NCBI GenBank assembly: GCA_964530825.1 | Contig: CAZHCA010000003.1 | Location: 186,001 to 250,000, forward strand | Reading direction: 5' to 3' | DNA length: 64,000 nucleotides | From: CAZHCA01 sp964530825 | GTDB lineage: Bacteria > Bacteroidota > Bacteroidia > Chitinophagales > Saprospiraceae | In this document: positions 35,194 through 44,195 of the stretch, in pieces | How positions within the stretch are numbered: the first letter of the stretch is position 1 | How the letters are laid out: each line of letters opens with the position of its first letter | Made by a program: the position numbers and the translations under genes | The notes under the pieces: generated by a model | Seen by the model: only the letters and a program-made list of their open reading frames with translations | Told to the model about the DNA's origin: nothing | The model's database searches: none

Positions 35194-35970
35194 ATGAATA
35201 CTTTAGAGCAATCCAGGATTGAAAAAATTAATCGGGAAGGGTACCCCTTTCTTCCGGGTGCTTACCTCATGACGGGAAGTCAGGTATTCGGCAAATACGT
35301 AGGTGGCTTCGCCGGATTTACCGCCCTGTATTTTGTGATTATTTTAACAGGGAATGTTATTCCTTTCATTGGAAGCCTCACAAGTATACTCTTGGGACCG
35401 CCTTTGATCGCTGGCTTTTTTCTCATGGCCCATCACTTAGACGGAGAGCAACCTGGCGATTTTTCCCTATTCTTTCGGGGTTTTGATTTTTTTGGTCAAC
35501 TCGTCCTGCAAGCACTGATTCAAGCAGGTGTTTTAGTCGGAATTATTATCGTCTTGGTGGTAATCACGGCCCGCATTTGGAGTAATCTTTTCGATGCTTA
35601 CGAAACGGGGTTTTTTCTGGAAAAAATTGGAGGGGTGATGGCCCTATTCGGGCTATTTGGCATTCCGATTTTGATACTGAGCGTCCTTTGGCGATGGGGG
35701 CCGTTGTTTGTGCTATTCTACCAAATGGGGCCCTGGCAAGCACTAGAGGGTAGCCGGAAAATTATTGCCCGGAATTTCTGGCCACAACTGGGATTCTCCC
35801 TTTTGCTCGCCCTGATCGTAGTAGCTGGATTTATTGCCCTGGGATTCGGTGCGTTATTCGCCCTCCCACTCGTGTATTGTGCCGAATACATTGCCTTTTC
35901 AGAAGTCACCCAGCTGGGAAAAACAACCACCCCACCGGATGAAGAGATCATCGATCACCTCATTGATTAG
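35194..35970 (+). CDS. Polytopic membrane protein of unknown function
   Basis: A 258-residue integral membrane protein with about five or six transmembrane helices separated by short loops. After a polar N-terminus (about 1-35, with GYPFLPGAYL) come helices near 43-63, 65-80, 105-128, 148-170 and 205-240. The PWQALEGSRKIIARNFWPQLG segment before the last helices resembles DUF4013-type membrane proteins, but I would not assign it firmly. It follows the lipoprotein gene by 27 bp. Its stop overlaps that of the convergent transporter gene (TTAG, 35967-35970). Confidence 0.8.
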   Translation: MNTLEQSRIEKINREGYPFLPGAYLMTGSQVFGKYVGGFAGFTALYFVIILTGNVIPFIGSLTSILLGPPLIAGFFLMAHHLDGEQPGDFSLFFRGFDFFGQLVLQALIQAGVLVGIIIVLVVITARIWSNLFDAYETGFFLEKIGGVMALFGLFGIPILILSVLWRWGPLFVLFYQMGPWQALEGSRKIIARNFWPQLGFSLLLALIVVAGFIALGFGALFALPLVYCAEYIAFSEVTQLGKTTTPPDEEIIDHLID

Positions 35971-37220
35971 CGCTCCATGGGCGGCTCCCGGCGCACCACA
36001 CGTACCAACTCAATCTTGGTTTCGCTCACTAACTCCAGAATGAATTGGTAACCATCCAGGTGCAGCTCTGCTCCCTGCTCGGGAATGGTTTCGGTCGTCA
36101 TGACTAAATATCCCGAAAGGGTGTGGTAATCGCCAGAAGGGAAATGCAGGCCGTATTTTTCGTTGAGGTAATCGATTTCTAGCCGGCCGGAAAAGAGAAA
36201 TTCATGCTCATCAATTTGGGATTCGACATGCTCTTCCTGGTCGTACTCGTCTTCAATCTCGCCAAATATTTCTTCCAGGATGTCTTCCAAAGTGATTAGC
36301 CCGGCCATGCCGCCGAACTCATCGACGACGCATGCCAGGGGCAGGCGCTCCTTAATGAGCTTATTCATCAGATCGATCACCGGCATCACTTCGGGTACAA
36401 AAGGCACATCCATAATCAGGGAACGGATGTCGGCAGGTTGTTTTAATAGTTGTTGGTGATGAACGTACCCCAGAACATTGTCAATATCTCCTTCGGTAAC
36501 CAAAATACGCGAGAGCTTGGTTTCCTGGAATAAATCGGCCAATGCGGCTACCGAGGCCTCCACATCTATACTTTCGATTTCCGGGCGCGGGACCATGGCC
36601 TCACCGACACGTACATCTTTGAGGTTCAGCGCCTTTCCGAATAGTTCTTTATCAATATCTTCTTCCGTTTCTGGGGCCCGCGAGTCGCGTACGAAATTTT
36701 CTAGATCCAAACGGGTGAAGGCTGTATCGGCATTATCCACCGAGCTCTTTACGAAGAAACGCAAAAACAGGTTGCTCAGCCTGGTGGTGATCCAGGCTGG
36801 GGCCCACAGAATGAGCTGCAGCACGCGCAAGGGTATAGCCAGCGTAAAGAGAATTTCATCGGCAAATAATCGGAACAGGGTCTTGGGCAAAAACTCGCCA
36901 AAGATGAGCACCACAATCGTAATAATGACCGTATTGACAATAAAAGCCAGAAAGACATTGTAATCGCCTCGAAAAAGCAAGCTCAACAGGACCGTATCCA
37001 TGAGCGAGGTAAAAACGATAAGTGCGATATTATTGCCGACCAGCATCGTACCCAGGAATTCGGCAGGGCGTTCATAAAAATTTGCGATGACATGGCCCCG
37101 ACGCGGATACTTATTTTTTCGCAGCTCGATTTTCAACTTATTGGCCGATACGAATGCAATTTCCGAGCCGGAGAAGAGCGCAGAGAGCATAAGGAACAGC
37201 ACTATGATGGCAATCAGCAT
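35967..37220 (-). CDS. CNNM/CorC-HlyC family transporter with CBS domains (GldE-like)
   Basis: A 417-residue membrane protein. An N-terminal DUF21/CNNM transmembrane domain (about 1-175, starting with a helix that contains FSGSEIAFVSA) is followed by a CBS pair (about 200-320, with VPRPEIESID and VVDEFGGMAGLITLEDILEEIFGE split by a short linker) and a CorC_HlyC C-terminal domain. Such proteins are linked to Mg2+ or Na+ transport. GldE of gliding Bacteroidota is a member. It lies directly after lptC (1 bp apart), in one operon with the large T9SS protein. Confidence 0.9.
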   Translation of the reverse strand: MLIAIIVLFLMLSALFSGSEIAFVSANKLKIELRKNKYPRRGHVIANFYERPAEFLGTMLVGNNIALIVFTSLMDTVLLSLLFRGDYNVFLAFIVNTVIITIVVLIFGEFLPKTLFRLFADEILFTLAIPLRVLQLILWAPAWITTRLSNLFLRFFVKSSVDNADTAFTRLDLENFVRDSRAPETEEDIDKELFGKALNLKDVRVGEAMVPRPEIESIDVEASVAALADLFQETKLSRILVTEGDIDNVLGYVHHQQLLKQPADIRSLIMDVPFVPEVMPVIDLMNKLIKERLPLACVVDEFGGMAGLITLEDILEEIFGEIEDEYDQEEHVESQIDEHEFLFSGRLEIDYLNEKYGLHFPSGDYHTLSGYLVMTTETIPEQGAELHLDGYQFILELVSETKIELVRVVRREPPMER

Positions 37221-37221
37221 G

Positions 37222-37788
37222 CTACAAATCTTTGGTAAGCTCTTCCACTTCTTTCACCCCATCGATGGCGCTGAAACGCATGTTCCGGAAATTCTGATCG
37301 GCCTGAAAACCCCTGCTGAAAATAGTATCCTGGGGACGGGTAATTACGACGAACTTATTGGTATATACCTGGCGCTTGTTTTCATTCCAGATGAGTTCAG
37401 AAGTTTCTAACTGCTCTTGTTGTACAGACTGCCACACTACGGAATCACGCACGATGACCTCTCCAAGTTTTTCGTAGCGGATGGCGTATTTGGCAGTAAG
37501 CAGGCTGGTAAGGTTACCCGTTTCGTTAAAGAACTCAACGCGTACCCCATCAATGAACTCCTGGCTGAGTTGACTCCGGTCGGTATGGCTGAGCATTACC
37601 GGTCCGGTCACGCGCACGCGGAGGACCGCTGAATCACTGTACAGCAGCTCGATATCTTCGCCGCGCTCGGTAGATGCCGATAGCCCCTCAGTGGAAAATT
37701 CCTCCTCTGCGATCGGCTCTTGACAGGCAACAGTAATCATGGCAGTAAGGAGAAGCCACGCCCGATATGGAGGGAGCTGGAGTTTCAT
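37222..37788 (-). CDS. lptC: LPS export protein LptC
   Basis: A 188-residue inner-membrane-anchored periplasmic protein that passes lipopolysaccharide from the LptB2FG transporter to LptA. Here the N-terminus ends in a lipobox-like ITVAC (Cys22), so it is probably a lipoprotein, as in many Bacteroidota LptC. The body is the beta-jellyroll type, with EGVRVEF-like FIDGVRVEFFNETGN and ARYAIRYEKL-like strands, then VIVRDSVVW and YTNKFVVITRP. It lies 1 bp before the CNNM gene and 19 bp after the T9SS gene. LptA and LptB are not in the window. Confidence 0.85.
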   Translation of the reverse strand: MKLQLPPYRAWLLLTAMITVACQEPIAEEEFSTEGLSASTERGEDIELLYSDSAVLRVRVTGPVMLSHTDRSQLSQEFIDGVRVEFFNETGNLTSLLTAKYAIRYEKLGEVIVRDSVVWQSVQQEQLETSELIWNENKRQVYTNKFVVITRPQDTIFSRGFQADQNFRNMRFSAIDGVKEVEELTKDL

Positions 37789-37807
37789 TTTCTTCTTTTT
37801 TACAAAG

Positions 37808-40800
37808 CTAGCGAATTAAAGTAAATTCTCCTTGGTACTGTAAAACCTGGCCGTCGATGAACTCCACCTCGGCATAATACACATACACGCCTGCAGGCGC
37901 CGGGTCTCCGCGAAATGTTCCATCCCAACCCTGGTTTTCTCCTTCACCGCCCAGGGCCAAGTTTTCGTCTTCGAATAACAACTCGCCCCAGCGGGAGAAG
38001 ACACGCAACCGCATGATCTGCCGGGCACCGGGCCCCCCGTAAAGGGTGAAAAATTCGTTGTCGAAATCCTTGTTTGGAGAGAACGCGTTCGGCGCATAAA
38101 TAGGCCGGTTATTACGCACGGTCACCAAGACTTTGTCCTCGGCGGTACAACCGGAAGAGTCGGTAACAACAACGGTATACTCTTGGGTTGCCAGAGGCTG
38201 GGCGGTGGGACCAAGGCAGATCCCGGAGCCCAATTGTTCGTTACAGCGCAGGGTCATGACCGGCGACCATTGAACGCGGACCTGGTTATCGGTCGATTGC
38301 GCCCTTAGGCGAACGGTATCGCCCAGGTCGATGACACGATCGGGCCCGGCGTCGACCAAAAGCTGCGGCGGCTGATCGATAGCTACCTCTTCTTCGAAAA
38401 TACAGCCGTTCAGATCCTGAACGACCACGCGGTAGCTTCCTGCCGGATTGCCGGCCAGGCGGTTATTTTCCTGAAAATTGATGCCATCTACGCTGTACAG
38501 ATAAGGCGGAGAGCCGCCTTGCCCAATCACATCAATTACGCCAGTAGGATCGCCGAAGCATAGTACGTCTTCCACCACGATATTCTCAATACCTAATGGA
38601 GGAGGTTGGGTGAGGGTAATCGTGGTATCCCGCTGGCAATTATTGCCATCAGCGACAGTTATCGTGTAAGTGCCAACCGGCAGGTTATCGAGCGTGGCCG
38701 TTTGTGCACCGGTAGACCAGGAATAGGAATAGTTCCCTATCCCTCCGTCGGGCAGAGCAGTTATTGAGCCATCAGCTTCTCCGTTGCAACTAATGTTCAG
38801 ACCATCAATGTTGATGGCAACCGGTGGATGATCCACAATCTCTACATTGAAATTACCTCGGCATAGGTTGTCATCGATTGCGGCTACCGGATAAATACCG
38901 GCGGGCAGATTGGTCAGGCTATTGGAAGGCTGAAAACCATTGCCGTCATTAAAGTTGAATTGGTAGGGTGGCAAGCCATTACCAATGAAAAGCGAGAGGG
39001 AACCGTCTGCCAGGCCGTTGCAACGGGGCGGCAGGACCTCCGTACGATCTAGGTCAAGTTGTAGCTCCAGCTCACGCACCGGAATTACCAGGTCGATGGT
39101 ACAGCCATTCGCATCGCGTACGACTACATCTACATCGGAGACGCTTAGATTCGTCAAAGAGTCCGCGTTACCGAATCCGCCATTCTGCCAATTGAATTGG
39201 TAGGGCATAGTACCGCCCTCAATGGCCAGGCGTACGGCACCGTCGGTTCCGCCATTGCAGGTCGGCATCTGAACGAAGGTATCCACGGCAAACGTGTCAG
39301 GGCTCTCCACATCGAAGCTGATCAGGGTATCGCAGTTAGCCGCGTCGGCAATCCTGACGCTGTACGAACCGGGACCCAGGTTAGCCAGGTCTTCATTTGC
39401 AGCACCAGTGTTCCAGTCGAAACTATAGGGCCCATAAGCATTTGTCACTTGTAAGTCGATGGCGCCATTAGAATCTCTGGGGCAGGAAAGGTCATTCACC
39501 AGTCCGTCGAGCTCAAAGTGATCGTCGCAGCATTCCACGAGCACTGTACCCACAAAAGTGACCAGACAGTTATCCTCGCTAAGCACCTCCAACACGACGG
39601 ACTTCAGGCCTGCGCTATTGTAATTAATGGTATGCGGGCCTTGGCCGGTGAGCGAATCGATCGAAGCATCGTTGCCAAAGCGCCAGGTCCACGCCTCAAT
39701 GGTGCCGGCGAAAGATGAGGCGTCGGAAAAGGTTATGGCTTCCCCTACGCAGACGGTCCGGTCCGGGTCGTCGGCCGTGAAAGCCGCCTGTGGTCCTACA
39801 AATGTACCCGTACCGCCAAAGCTGATGTTGAATCCATTGCCCGATTCGCTGAAGTTGTTCACCAGCAAGGCATAGCTGCGACCGGCTTCCATTTCGATGG
39901 CATCGACGTAGTTATTGTCTCCGGGTGAACAGCCGCAGTTTTCGAAAGCATCACCGTCGCCATCGCGCAGGCCCGTCGTGCCAGTACAGGAAATCCAGCT
40001 GGCCACATCATCGTCTCTATTGCGTCCCGAGACCATGCAGCGCAGGTTTTCTTTTTGGGCGCAATTGTTAACGCCGTTGGGGAGTTCGAAGACCCAGAAG
40101 TCGATATCGTCGACCGGGCTAATCGGGTCAATATCTAGGGTGAGGGTACCGGGATCTTCGCATACCCATTTAAACCAGGTGGAACCTAACTCGGTAAATG
40201 GCCCGCAAGTAGTGCATAAGGTCTCCTGGGTAAGCATCTCTTCTTGCTCTCCGCGCCCGATTGCAAATTCGACCGATATTGGCGATTTATCGCATAGCAC
40301 AATCGCCGATTCACAATCGCCCGCCGGATCGGGTATTCGGTTAAAATTATTGATGCAAAACTGGAAGGTACCCGTTAAGCCCTCTTCACCGCTCACCCTT
40401 ACGTAGTAGGTATTCCCTGCAACTAGATCGCTGGCAATAACCTGGGCGAAATCGGCACCTAATCCGTCGCCCGAGCAAGCAATTTCGGTCAGGGTGCTAC
40501 AATTATCACCACTGTATACAGTTACAGCCGGTCGTTGGAGTGTACCCCCGGCGTTGATCTGCGTTTCTCCAACAACGCGCACACTGACAAAGCGCACCTG
40601 AGCCACGAAGGTGAACCAGACGTCGTTGTCCTCATCGGCGATCGGGGTACAAGATGGGTTTGGAACATCGGAGGGGGTGGCGCCTTCGTTGGAGAACGCT
40701 CCGATACCGGAGCAATAATCATCGAGATTAGTAAGCAGGGTAGCTTGTTCACAGTCGTCATTGATGGGCTGCCCGAACAGCCATCCCGAAAAAAGAATGA

Positions 40801-40825
40801 AGGCAAGAAGGTAGAAATATCTCAT
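37808..40825 (-). CDS. Large surface/secreted protein with SprB repeats and T9SS type B sorting domain
   Basis: A 1005-residue exported protein. Signal peptide 1-18 is followed by a PPC-like domain (about 20-165), a second such region with CMVSGRNRDDD, and a PKD domain (about 355-430, with SDASSFAGTIEAWTWRFGN). Five SprB-type repeats of roughly 70 residues (about 443-810) follow, each starting with C(N)G.(A)DG(S/A) and holding a Y.(F/Y).W/N core. The C-terminus from about 908 is a gliding-motility type B domain: NAFSPNKDFDNEFF, VFSRWGELLFE, WDGTFRGDPAPAGVYVYY. Expected to be secreted by the type IX system and attached to the cell surface, possibly as an adhesin. It leads an operon with lptC and the CNNM gene. 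Confidence 0.93.
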   Translation of the reverse strand: MRYFYLLAFILFSGWLFGQPINDDCEQATLLTNLDDYCSGIGAFSNEGATPSDVPNPSCTPIADEDNDVWFTFVAQVRFVSVRVVGETQINAGGTLQRPAVTVYSGDNCSTLTEIACSGDGLGADFAQVIASDLVAGNTYYVRVSGEEGLTGTFQFCINNFNRIPDPAGDCESAIVLCDKSPISVEFAIGRGEQEEMLTQETLCTTCGPFTELGSTWFKWVCEDPGTLTLDIDPISPVDDIDFWVFELPNGVNNCAQKENLRCMVSGRNRDDDVASWISCTGTTGLRDGDGDAFENCGCSPGDNNYVDAIEMEAGRSYALLVNNFSESGNGFNISFGGTGTFVGPQAAFTADDPDRTVCVGEAITFSDASSFAGTIEAWTWRFGNDASIDSLTGQGPHTINYNSAGLKSVVLEVLSEDNCLVTFVGTVLVECCDDHFELDGLVNDLSCPRDSNGAIDLQVTNAYGPYSFDWNTGAANEDLANLGPGSYSVRIADAANCDTLISFDVESPDTFAVDTFVQMPTCNGGTDGAVRLAIEGGTMPYQFNWQNGGFGNADSLTNLSVSDVDVVVRDANGCTIDLVIPVRELELQLDLDRTEVLPPRCNGLADGSLSLFIGNGLPPYQFNFNDGNGFQPSNSLTNLPAGIYPVAAIDDNLCRGNFNVEIVDHPPVAINIDGLNISCNGEADGSITALPDGGIGNYSYSWSTGAQTATLDNLPVGTYTITVADGNNCQRDTTITLTQPPPLGIENIVVEDVLCFGDPTGVIDVIGQGGSPPYLYSVDGINFQENNRLAGNPAGSYRVVVQDLNGCIFEEEVAIDQPPQLLVDAGPDRVIDLGDTVRLRAQSTDNQVRVQWSPVMTLRCNEQLGSGICLGPTAQPLATQEYTVVVTDSSGCTAEDKVLVTVRNNRPIYAPNAFSPNKDFDNEFFTLYGGPGARQIMRLRVFSRWGELLFEDENLALGGEGENQGWDGTFRGDPAPAGVYVYYAEVEFIDGQVLQYQGEFTLIR

Positions 40826-40942
40826 AGTCGTTTATCTACTTTTGCTGGTATAGAATTAAAAACGCCATGGGAATACCTGTAGTGCAGGTCAAGTCTGCAG
40901 GAGGCCGACAATTAGGCGTTTCCGACGAAAGAATTCTATCTT

Positions 40943-40970
40943 TTGGCCGGGCATCTATTAAATAGATTTG
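40943..40970 (+). promoter_or_regulatory. Probable -7/-33 promoter elements for pssA
   Basis: TAGATTTG at 40963-40970 matches the -7 consensus TAnnTTTG and lies 24 bases before the pssA start. A TTG at 40943-40945 is 17 bases upstream, shorter than the usual 19-20, so the promoter is imperfect. Confidence 0.5.
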
Positions 40971-40994
40971 CCTAAGTGACTAAGCCGTTGGTTT

Positions 40995-41678
40995 ATGATA
41001 AAAAAACACATTCCCAACAGTATCACCATGATTAATCTCTTTTGCGGGTGCTGTGCGGTGGTCGCCTTACTCCATGGACAGCATGGCATAGGTATAGGGT
41101 TGGTGATAGGTGCTGCTTTAGCTGATTTCCTCGACGGGGCGGTAGCACGCTGGCTGCAGGTAGATCATCCGCTGGGCAAAAATCTCGACTCGCTGGCCGA
41201 TATGGTTTCCTTTGGATTGGTCCCCGGTGTTATTGGTTACCAACTATTAGCTGATGGCCAGCAGGGCATCTACGTACCGGCTCTACCGGCTTTCCTGCTG
41301 ACTGTTTTTGCCGCATTGCGCTTGGCCAAATTTAATAATGATTCTCGTCAAAGTACAGACTTTATCGGTCTTCCTACCCCTGCCTGTACGCTTTTTATGG
41401 TCGGCCTGTTACTGATCGATCTTGAAGGCCGGCTTCCTTTTGCGGAATGGGTCCTGCACCCACTTGTTGTTTATACCTGCACCGGGCTGTTGTCGTGGCT
41501 GTTGGTGGCCGAAATTCCCATGTTCAGCTTGAAAATCGAAAACTGGAAGTGGGAAGGCAACACAATAAGGATTATCTTTGGCGCTATCGCATTGGCGCTC
41601 CTTTTTGCGTTAGGGGTATCGGCCTTAGCGATCATCGTTGTGGTATATATCTTCTTATCGATTATCCAGACAAAGTAA
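40995..41678 (+). CDS. pssA: CDP-diacylglycerol-serine O-phosphatidyltransferase
   Basis: Integral membrane enzyme of 227 residues that makes phosphatidylserine, precursor of phosphatidylethanolamine. The CDP-alcohol phosphotransferase signature is intact: DFLDGAVARW followed by LGKNLDSLADMVSFG (about 42-73), giving the DG..AR...G...D...D pattern. About seven or eight hydrophobic helices cover the protein, and the last is very hydrophobic. It starts an apparent operon with purS (5 bp on) and rsmI (23 bp after purS), genes with no shared pathway. Confidence 0.93.
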   Translation: MIKKHIPNSITMINLFCGCCAVVALLHGQHGIGIGLVIGAALADFLDGAVARWLQVDHPLGKNLDSLADMVSFGLVPGVIGYQLLADGQQGIYVPALPAFLLTVFAALRLAKFNNDSRQSTDFIGLPTPACTLFMVGLLLIDLEGRLPFAEWVLHPLVVYTCTGLLSWLLVAEIPMFSLKIENWKWEGNTIRIIFGAIALALLFALGVSALAIIVVVYIFLSIIQTK

Positions 41679-41683
41679 GCCCA

Positions 41684-41947
41684 ATGAAATTCGTTGCTGA
41701 AATAGACGTCATGCCCCACAAACAGCTCCTTGACCCTCAAGGAAAAACCGTTGCCAATAATCTTCCTAACCTGCAAATTCATGGCGTGCAAGATGTACGG
41801 ATCGGCAAACATATCCGCATGCTGCTGGAAGCCGACAATGAGGTAGCCGCCCGGTCGACCGTTGAAACCGCCTGCCAAAAGCTGCTGGCCAACCTTATTA
41901 TGGAAACCTACACTTTTACTTTACATCCGGCCGACGAGGAGGAATAA
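41684..41947 (+). CDS. purS: Phosphoribosylformylglycinamidine synthase subunit PurS
   Basis: An 87-residue subunit that bridges PurL and PurQ in the fourth step of purine synthesis. I start it at the ATG at 41684, giving KFVAEIDVMPHKQLLDPQG at the N-terminus, the standard PurS opening. A longer in-frame extension into pssA is not credible. VQDVRIGKHIRM (about 37-48) and a C-terminal NLIMETYTFTL match the family. It lies 5 bp after pssA. PurL and PurQ are not in the window. The PurF-like gene is 17 kb away. Confidence 0.9.
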   Translation: MKFVAEIDVMPHKQLLDPQGKTVANNLPNLQIHGVQDVRIGKHIRMLLEADNEVAARSTVETACQKLLANLIMETYTFTLHPADEEE

Positions 41948-41970
41948 GCCAATTTAAATCATCGCAGAAT

Positions 41971-42642
41971 ATGCTTTATTTGGTTGCTACGCCTATCGGT
42001 AACCTGGAAGATATCACCCTGCGGGCGTTGCGCATCCTGGGCGAAGCAGACCTCATTCTGGCTGAAGATACTCGCATTTCCCGACGGCTGCTCGATCATT
42101 ATGAAATTAATACCCCGCTCCGGGCCTACCACGCACACAACGAACACGGCATCGTGGCGAGCCTGGTGGAGCAACTCGCTGCAGGAACCACTATGGCACT
42201 GGTGACCGATGCCGGCACGCCGGGTATATCCGATCCAGGCTTCCTTCTGGTGCGCGCCTGCGTTCATGCTCGTATTGAAATTGTAGCGCTACCTGGACCT
42301 ACAGCACTAATCGCCGCTTTGACAACCAGCGGCATCCCCTGCGACCAATTTTATTTCGAAGGTTTTTTACCCCATAAAAAAGGACGGCAAACGCGCCTTA
42401 AGTACTTAGCTACTCTACCCCATACCTTTGCCATTTTTGAATCGCCTTACCGGTTGGTCAAATGTTTAGAGCAGCTCGCCGAACATTGTGGACCGGATCG
42501 ACCAGCTTGCGTCTGTCGCGAGCTTACCAAAGTACACGAAGAAAAACAAAGAGGAACCCTGGCGGAACTTACCCGCTTTTACCAAAATGAGGGCAAAGCC
42601 AAAGGCGAAATCGTAGTTATCGTAGCGGGCGCGCGCAGTTAA
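41971..42642 (+). CDS. rsmI: 16S rRNA (cytidine1402-2'-O)-methyltransferase RsmI
   Basis: SAM-dependent tetrapyrrole-methylase-fold enzyme of 223 residues that modifies C1402 in the ribosomal decoding centre. The N-terminal LYLVATPIGNLEDITLRAL (about 2-20) is diagnostic, followed by AEDTRISRRLL, TDAGTPGISDPG (about 73-84), LPGPTALIAAL and FEGFLPHKKGR. The C-terminal part of longer RsmI proteins (a small helical domain) is absent, so this is the short form. Its stop is 1 bp from the stop of the convergent T9SS gene. Confidence 0.95.
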   Translation: MLYLVATPIGNLEDITLRALRILGEADLILAEDTRISRRLLDHYEINTPLRAYHAHNEHGIVASLVEQLAAGTTMALVTDAGTPGISDPGFLLVRACVHARIEIVALPGPTALIAALTTSGIPCDQFYFEGFLPHKKGRQTRLKYLATLPHTFAIFESPYRLVKCLEQLAEHCGPDRPACVCRELTKVHEEKQRGTLAELTRFYQNEGKAKGEIVVIVAGARS

Positions 42643-42643
42643 A

Positions 42644-44047
42644 TTATTTCACCACAATCCGGCGGCGTTGCACGCCCGAATCGTTCACCAATTGCAAGAT
42701 GTACACACCAGGGCCGAAAGGCGATAGATTGACTTGGGTCTGCGTGCCATTTACACCGCCCAATTGGATTTCCCGACCGTTCAAATCGAAGATGGTAAGC
42801 TGGCCTCGCGTCGGTTCGTCAAAAGCAATCCATACCATTTCATCCGTGGCGGGGTTGGGAAATACCCGCATATTAAGTTTAAGCCTTTCCTGACTAGTGG
42901 TCGTTATCGTGCCCCGGCTGATGGTAATTTCGCAACTGTCGTTCATGATTCTCACCGGAACCTCTACTCCTGCAGAGTCGACGGCATAAGCATCACCAAT
43001 ATTTAGGCATAGCTTACGCTCTTCTTCCCGGAAAAAGATGATGTCTGCGGTAACAACGATAATTGCCGTCCCGACTCTTCCAGCGCCATCAATTCCCGTT
43101 TTTGATTTTCTGGCAATACCGACATCAAAGCGGCCGACACCAAAATCCGAGAGGTCCTTTTCAATCAGCAGCAGGCTATCAACCGGCCCGAAAAGGCTCG
43201 TATCGACTTGAAAATCAACCGGTATCGGCAGTTTCATTTCATTGGGATAAGTGAGGGAAAAAGCTACCCCTTCTAAATTATCTACGGGCTGGTCAACGGC
43301 GCCCAGGTAAATATCCGCTTCGATGGTGACCAGTTCTTCGGGGTCATCCAGAACAATCTGGTCTTTCCGGAACCGGATATAAAGCGGAACAGCTTGAGGA
43401 TCTTCTCTGCGTTCTTGAATTGGAGCAGGCGAATAATTTTGCAGAATAGCGTGCAAATCTGCTTCGTTGATATGCCCGTTACCATCGCAGTCCAGGTGTT
43501 TGAAGTTGACGCCATTTATCGATTGAGCCCAATCAATACCGAGGTTAGGCACCCAGGCTATGGGATTATCAAAAGGGAAAAATGGACGGGGGATTCCCAC
43601 TTCGTTGTACCCCAGGCCAATGTTGAGCACATCAATATGGTTGGCCAGCCTGTCACCATTTGCATCGCCGGGCCATACACAATCAGTGAGCATACATTGT
43701 TCTTCGGGAGAACCGCGATAAACCAATTTGCACGTCTGGCTGTAACAGCTATCGCGCTGCCATATTTCTAAACAGACTTCCGTTGTATCCGAGGAAAACT
43801 CTACCAAAATGGTATGCTCATACTGGCCCACGATAACTCCATCTCCGAAGTCCCAGTTGGCCTGAGCATAACCAGGAGAAGCATTGAAAAAATAGGCCGT
43901 CTGTTGGTCCACAAAGTTGAACAAGAACTCCGCTTTGCACGTAGAATCACTCTGAGCGCGTAGTCCGAATCCAAAAAAGAGGAGGAAGATCACCGCCTGC
44001 AGGGTACTGAGCAATCTGAAGTTGGGTGTAGTTTTGTCCATGAGCAT
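42644..44047 (-). CDS. T9SS type A sorting domain protein with PKD and dockerin-like repeats
   Basis: A 467-residue secreted protein. The N-terminal signal is hydrophobic (about 12-30). A PKD-like region follows (NWDFGDGVIVGQYEHTI, about 63-80). Two EF-hand-like dockerin loops come next: DANGDRLANHIDVL (about 129-142) and DCDGNGHINEADLH (about 187-200), separated by a Trp-rich spacer. After a cohesin-like beta region comes the type A C-terminal domain: MRVFPNPATDEMVWI, LTIFDLNGREI, GPGVYILQLVND, RRIVVK. The PKD-WPGDAN-dockerin block is a recurrent Saprospiria module. Calcium binding is inferred from the loops. The protein is expected to be exported by the type IX system. Confidence 0.9.
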   Translation of the reverse strand: MLMDKTTPNFRLLSTLQAVIFLLFFGFGLRAQSDSTCKAEFLFNFVDQQTAYFFNASPGYAQANWDFGDGVIVGQYEHTILVEFSSDTTEVCLEIWQRDSCYSQTCKLVYRGSPEEQCMLTDCVWPGDANGDRLANHIDVLNIGLGYNEVGIPRPFFPFDNPIAWVPNLGIDWAQSINGVNFKHLDCDGNGHINEADLHAILQNYSPAPIQERREDPQAVPLYIRFRKDQIVLDDPEELVTIEADIYLGAVDQPVDNLEGVAFSLTYPNEMKLPIPVDFQVDTSLFGPVDSLLLIEKDLSDFGVGRFDVGIARKSKTGIDGAGRVGTAIIVVTADIIFFREEERKLCLNIGDAYAVDSAGVEVPVRIMNDSCEITISRGTITTTSQERLKLNMRVFPNPATDEMVWIAFDEPTRGQLTIFDLNGREIQLGGVNGTQTQVNLSPFGPGVYILQLVNDSGVQRRRIVVK

Positions 44048-44195
44048 AAGCGTTTTGGTTAGTTGGCAGTCGAAATTTGGACTTTTTACGCATCGAATAA
44101 AAGTACAAATGTCGTATTTTGTCCTTATTCCTCCAGTAACACAGAATACATAACCTCCTAATTATCAGATTTAAGTTAAGGATATACCATTAATA

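Noticed and set aside
40875..40889. ACCTG/CAGGT hairpin upstream of the large T9SS gene
   Set aside because: Only a 5-bp stem without a U-tract, at a place with no evident need for a terminator.
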